From Boswellia sacra (taxonomy: Eukaryota; Streptophyta; Magnoliopsida; Sapindales; Burseraceae): a stretch of DNA of 64,000 nucleotides. How positions within the stretch are numbered: position 1 is the stretch's first letter; every line of letters begins with the position of its first letter. The DNA is taken from NCBI GenBank assembly GCA_013180625.2, contig SNVD02005014.1, forward strand, positions 62,001 through 126,000. Reading direction: 5' to 3'. Made by a program: the position numbers and the translations under genes. A model generated the notes under the pieces. That model did not search any database, was not told where the DNA came from, and worked only from the letters and a program-made list of their open reading frames with translations. This document shows positions 60,001 to 64,000 of this stretch, one piece after another.

Positions 60001-61602
60001 TGGCCAGGTGAGACAGATCCATTGTGTGATTGCACTGACAATTCCTTCGGAACACTGTTCTCAAGTACAGTAGAGTCTTTACCACTAGTTTTCTGTTGGG
60101 CATTAACATGACTTTCTTGATGTGCACTGGCACTTTTAGAATTATCAGAAACAGATAGAGGAGTTTTCACATTTCTAGCAGATCCACCATGAACTGGAGT
60201 TTTGGGCTCATCATCATCATCCTCATCAAAGATGCGAACAGCCCTCCGTCTCTTATGCAACTGTGGAGCAGGACCTTTAACATTATTTGAACATGACACA
60301 TCATTCTTCATTTCACGAGAACTTTTCCCCCTTTTGTCATCAGAATTGAGCGTAGCAGAATCAGACATAGCTTCCAATGCCCGCCTACGACGCTTTGTTA
60401 AGGGCAGCACAGCTTCATCACCAGAAACCTCAGATTCAACTTTAACTTTACCAGTTTGAGCTCTCAATGCCAAAACCATTTCTGTCTTCGCATTTGATGA
60501 GGACCCTTTTTCATCTAAAAGTCTACCTGCTTTGTTGTTGACCGTATTAGAACTTGAAAGAACACTCTTTGAGGTTTTAGAAAGATATGCCTTGGTAGCA
60601 TCATCCTTTGAATCTACACCTTTTGACTTTTTGACAGGATGCAAAGTTTCATTCACTTCTACCTTAACCTTTCCAGCAGACCCAGGCTGGGCACTCTTCC
60701 TATTTCTACGAATCTCATCCCTAGCATTTGCAACAGCATCCTGCATATCATCTGTTACCTTGGAGTTTCTCTTTGCTTTTATCAAATCTTTAGTTGGTTT
60801 CCCACCACCAATATCCAAATCTGACTTCAAAGCATCAGATGAAAACTCCATCAAGTTGCCATCAGATGCAACCTTTCCTTTTGTGCCGTCTTTGAATTGC
60901 TCACCAGAATCAGGGAGATTTGCACTACCACCAGAACTATCATCCTTCGATGATGTTACAGCAGAACTACTTTTTTGTCCTTCAACTGCAGCCTCAAAAC
61001 TCCTCTTTGATCCAGAAGTTATTTTCTTCAACTTGTGACCATCCATAAAACTCTTCTGCCCTTTACCAGGGTGCTTAACCCGATCAATATCTTCTTTCCT
61101 ATCACCAGACGCCTCCTCTTTTACACTAGAAACATCATCTGCAGCAGAGGTAGATAATATCTCCTTTGATTGTGGACCATTAGATATTTTAATGTTTTTC
61201 TCAGATGGCATAACCGGAGATGAAATATCATCTGCATGACAAGAAATAGACGGCTTTCTATCTTCACTGTCAGTTTCTCCTTGACTATTTGAGTAAGGCT
61301 CCCTAGAAACACATTCATCTATCTCTTCTCTTTTTGTTTCTCCATTAGATATAACAGCAACTGTCCCATCCTTTAATTCGGCATCCACCCCATCAACAGA
61401 GAGAGCCTCAGAACCAGGTGCCGATATGTCAGTATGATAACTTAATCCACTTGATTTTTCCTTCTGTGACTCCTCAAATGCAACACAAATTTCTTTCACA
61501 GCTTGGGCAAAGTACTTGACTGTTTTACCTTGACATCGCGCTGATAATTTACTCTTTGCCTCATTGGTGAATGCCTGAATGTCAGCAGGGGCAACAAAAG
61601 CT
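54033..61602 (-). CDS. HUA2: HUA2-like protein (PWWP/CID family), 5' exon(s) outside window
   Basis: Eight exons: 61602-59593, 59500-58978, 56984-56876, 56572-56460, 56388-56201, 56038-55393, 55305-54804 and 54136-54033. All phases agree, giving 1397 residues of this part. The first seen exon begins with AFVAPADIQAFTNEAKSKLS, which in HUA2 proteins follows the PWWP domain; that domain must be encoded right of the window. A very large charged, serine-rich exon with nuclear-signal-like KRRRRALEAM and HKRRRAVRIFDEDDDDE follows. The CID/RPR domain (binding the RNA polymerase II tail) spans about VARDAFEGMIETLSRTKESI to ESLLRRCMDDIG across five exons. After it come a polyproline stretch (55526-55720) and a glutamine/proline-rich tail. 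HUA2 in Arabidopsis promotes processing of AGAMOUS and FLC pre-mRNAs. The end, PPIPGV-stop, is uncertain because CAG|GTGTGT could be a donor. Confidence 0.95.
56985..58977 (-). other. Large intron of the HUA2-like gene with local repeats
   Basis: GT-AG intron of about 2 kb inside the CID coding region. It contains a GC-richer island at about 57095-57225 unlike the rest of the intron (origin not recognised) and a perfect 48-base tandem duplication at 58296-58343 and 58344-58391, each unit starting CATCTACTGCTAAACATATA. Confidence 0.8.
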
Positions 61603-64000
61603 CTGTGGTGGGAAGGTAAAGGGACAAAGTGAGAAGTCAATATACCATGGCAATCGAATTAGCTGAGAAAAGAAAAAGTAACAGAAACTAAAAAGATAAC
61701 ATGAGAGGGGGAGGAGTTTTAAGAGAGAAAATTTACTAGCAAGACAACATAGGATATCATCTGTTGAACATATATAGCAAATAAAATCACAGCATGACTA
61801 ACTACAAATTTATCTAGAACAGTTTAAACCTATCATATAAAACCAAAACTAGCAGAGTAAACACATTTGCCAGATGTTTTCATTGAATTGAAACCTGAAG
61901 ATACAAAAAACACAAAACAAAAGACAAAAAGCAGTTATCAACTTTCAAATTAGGAGCAAAGCAAAAGAAACTCAATAATACAACATTAAAATATCTATAT
62001 TCTGCAAGCAACTAAATTAGTTAGTCTCTAATTCTAGCACGAAAGATCCCACGGATGCATTATAAGCATAATTCATGAGCATAAAATAGCATAGGAACGC
62101 AATAAAGACCAAGAGTTAACTATGGAAAATATGCAGCACCAATAAACATGTCTTTTATAATGTAATGAAGCAGAAATAACATCTTTCGTACATGTAGATA
62201 AACATAAACCACTGTTACAATGTCTCAATCTTTAAATCAAGGCACAAAAATTGTAAAAAACTTTGTAATTCAAAATTTTGGACGTCTAAGCCTCATAGTT
62301 CAGAACAGATTATTCGGATAGATTTATTTGTCAATATTGAAAAGATATCAAGGAACAGAAATTCAGTATTCTAAGAGAAAACAACAATGTTCACATCACC
62401 CATTCTCAAAACAACCAAACATGGCAATCCACTTCACCCCAGACACTCTATCTACATGCTTCCAGTCACCTATTTTAGTTATATAATTCTATTGAAAGTT
62501 TTGAACTTACACTGTCATGTAAAAACCCCCACAGAGATTGATAAACCACTGTTTTTGATTCTTTTCAAATTTGGCTGTCCAATACAAACAATGAGTAACT
62601 TTGAAACAACTCACACCAAACCTCCTTTCAACGGAATTTGGAGTGGCAGATACATCCCAAAAAAAAAAACTAAAAAAACCTTCTTCAGGAAAATAACATG
62701 GGTTTTTTTATATTAATTCATTGTATGGCAACAAAAACACTCTTATTTAGAGAGAGGGGGAGAGAGAGGGAGGTATACAATTCATCAAAGTTAGATGACA
62801 GAAAACTCAGGAGTTACATTCATGAATTACAAACTTTAAAATGAAGTGATTTTGTACCGAAAGGTATATGTGGATCAAAGGGGAAGACCATCTCCAAGTC
62901 CACATATAGTGTTGTTTCAATAGCTCTTTCGAAGAATTGTTAAAAGATCTAAAAATTAACAACAGAATGTTGGCATGAATCAAATACCAAAAGAAAACCT
63001 CCAAACAAGCTGTATGCCATGCCTTGGAAACATATTCTAATGTGCCATCATGCATGTACGAAAAGACTCAGTGAAAGAATTCACAAACCATCACATCCAC
63101 AGTCTATTGTAGCTAGAAAAGAATGTTTGCCCCTGATTTAGATTTATCCTACTAGTATATTAAACTTCGACATAAACCAACATCTGTATCCAAATACAAA
63201 TACAAATCAGCAATGGACAATCTATAGTATCATCAACCAATCCCTCAGGATTATATAGCAATAAACTTTTTAGAGTCCACAGAAACTTCAAGCCAGTTAA
63301 GTCCTATTTAAAATATCTCTTATCGACAAAAATCATGTTTGAAATATCTTAATTTTCTCTAAGATATTATCAGTGACCCCAAAAGAAAAAAAAATGACAA
63401 CTAAAATCAAGGCACATCTACTCCCTACTGCCAACAACCCCTGACCCCCAGCATTTGCCTCAGCTCAGTTTGTACAAAATATTTTGACATCATTGTTAGC
63501 TGTACTGTGATAAAATTTATATGGTACAGTAGATTATGAGATGCGAATACAATTAGTTTTCTAGGATCGTTTCAGAATACGTTTCATATGTGGACTAAGA
63601 AAACCTAACATATGCTCTAGTCCAAGAAACTTTGAGAAGATATAGAAACTTAAGGGAAGGGGGGCCGGGGGGGTGAGGGTGGGGTGGCTGGGGTGGTGTG
63701 GTGGAGGAGCACAGGGAATGTCAGGTTCTAGGCCTAGAAACTCCAAGACAAAAAGTCAGGATGAAAGTAAATATATTCCTAAGCCTGAAAATTTCTAACA
63801 TACGCTCTACCACCACCATGCTTTGACATGTACTCCTGTCAGTACAACCTTCTCCAATGTGAATGGCAATGATACCTAACCACAAAAGTTGCACAATTCG
63901 GTGCAAAGCTATCAATATCTTTAAAGCCAACATGGTAAAGAACCAGAACAACGAACAAGCAGATCTTAGTCACTAAATCAGCTACAATATTGAATCCAAT
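61603..64000 (-). other. Upstream intron of the HUA2-like gene (continues beyond window)
   Basis: No exon that would encode the PWWP domain is found on the minus strand up to the window end, so the intron before the large exon is longer than 2.3 kb. The acceptor is CCACAG at 61608-61603. A strongly G-rich plus-strand tract lies at 63654-63707. The ORFs in this stretch do not resemble proteins. Confidence 0.7.
63654..63707 (+). other. G-rich tract, G-quadruplex candidate
   Basis: Runs of three to seven G (GGG, GGGG, GGGGGGG, GGG, GGGG, GGGG) separated by one to four bases, within AT-rich intron DNA. It is on the non-transcribed-sense side for the HUA2-like gene, so the gene's RNA would be C-rich and the G-rich strand would be the template. 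Confidence 0.7.

Noticed and set aside
60532..61038. Plus-strand ORF of 168 codons
   Set aside because: Antisense shadow of the large HUA2-like exon, whose own frame shows family motifs.
63561..63746. Minus-strand proline/histidine-rich ORF
   Set aside because: Produced by the C-rich complement of the G-rich tract. No splice signals or PWWP-like sequence connect it to the HUA2-like gene.
1..64000. tRNA, rRNA or microRNA genes
   Set aside because: No cloverleaf with proper A/B boxes outside the SINE, and no rRNA-like sequence, was recognised by eye. A dedicated scan could still find short RNAs.

Overview
The window is nuclear DNA of a flowering plant, most likely a dicot. Three things point there: GT-AG introns with AT-rich flanks, typical plant gene families (BAHD acyltransferase, LysM-only protein, HUA2-like PWWP/CID protein), and a dense mix of plant transposons (Ty3/gypsy Tat-type and solo LTR, MULE, SINE, LINE, MITE). 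I cannot name the species. All coordinates and splice sites were read by eye.

Left half (1-40 kb): a nested segmental duplication. Copy A (1-7935) runs from the last exon of a BAHD acyltransferase to promoter plus exon 1 of a LysM gene, where it stops inside intron 1. There it is fused to copy C (7935-8240 and 12889-about 14110), a remnant of the sequence normally found between the two genes. Then comes a complete BAHD gene (15741-17328). It heads copy B (16709-39965), which ends in the complete LysM gene (39675-42639). Each copy carries its own later insertions: a SINE in A, a 4.65-kb gene-capturing MULE in C, and in B a 3.8-kb solo LTR, a MITE and an 11-kb Tat-type retrotransposon. Target-site duplications can be read for the SINE, MULE, solo LTR and retrotransposon, which fixes their ends to the base or nearly so.

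The retrotransposon (27365-38402) has a decayed gag-pol on the plus strand. On the minus strand, between pol and the 3' LTR, it has a four-exon antisense gene whose exon phases all fit. This is followed by a minisatellite and a GC-rich repeat tract.

Right half (42.6-64 kb): AT-rich intergenic DNA with a decayed LINE fragment, then a large HUA2-like gene on the minus strand (54033 to beyond the window). Its first exon(s), expected to encode the PWWP domain, lie to the right of the window.

The three host genes are not functionally linked. The BAHD enzyme is probably an acyl-CoA:alcohol acyltransferase, the LysM protein is of unknown function, and HUA2-like proteins act in co-transcriptional pre-mRNA processing. 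The most useful observations are the one-base indel that gives or removes a peroxisomal C-terminus between the two BAHD copies, the MULE carrying a nucleostemin-like (NSN1) fragment, the spliced antisense gene in the retrotransposon, and the duplication architecture with its ordered insertions. I found no evidence of a wholly new biological system.
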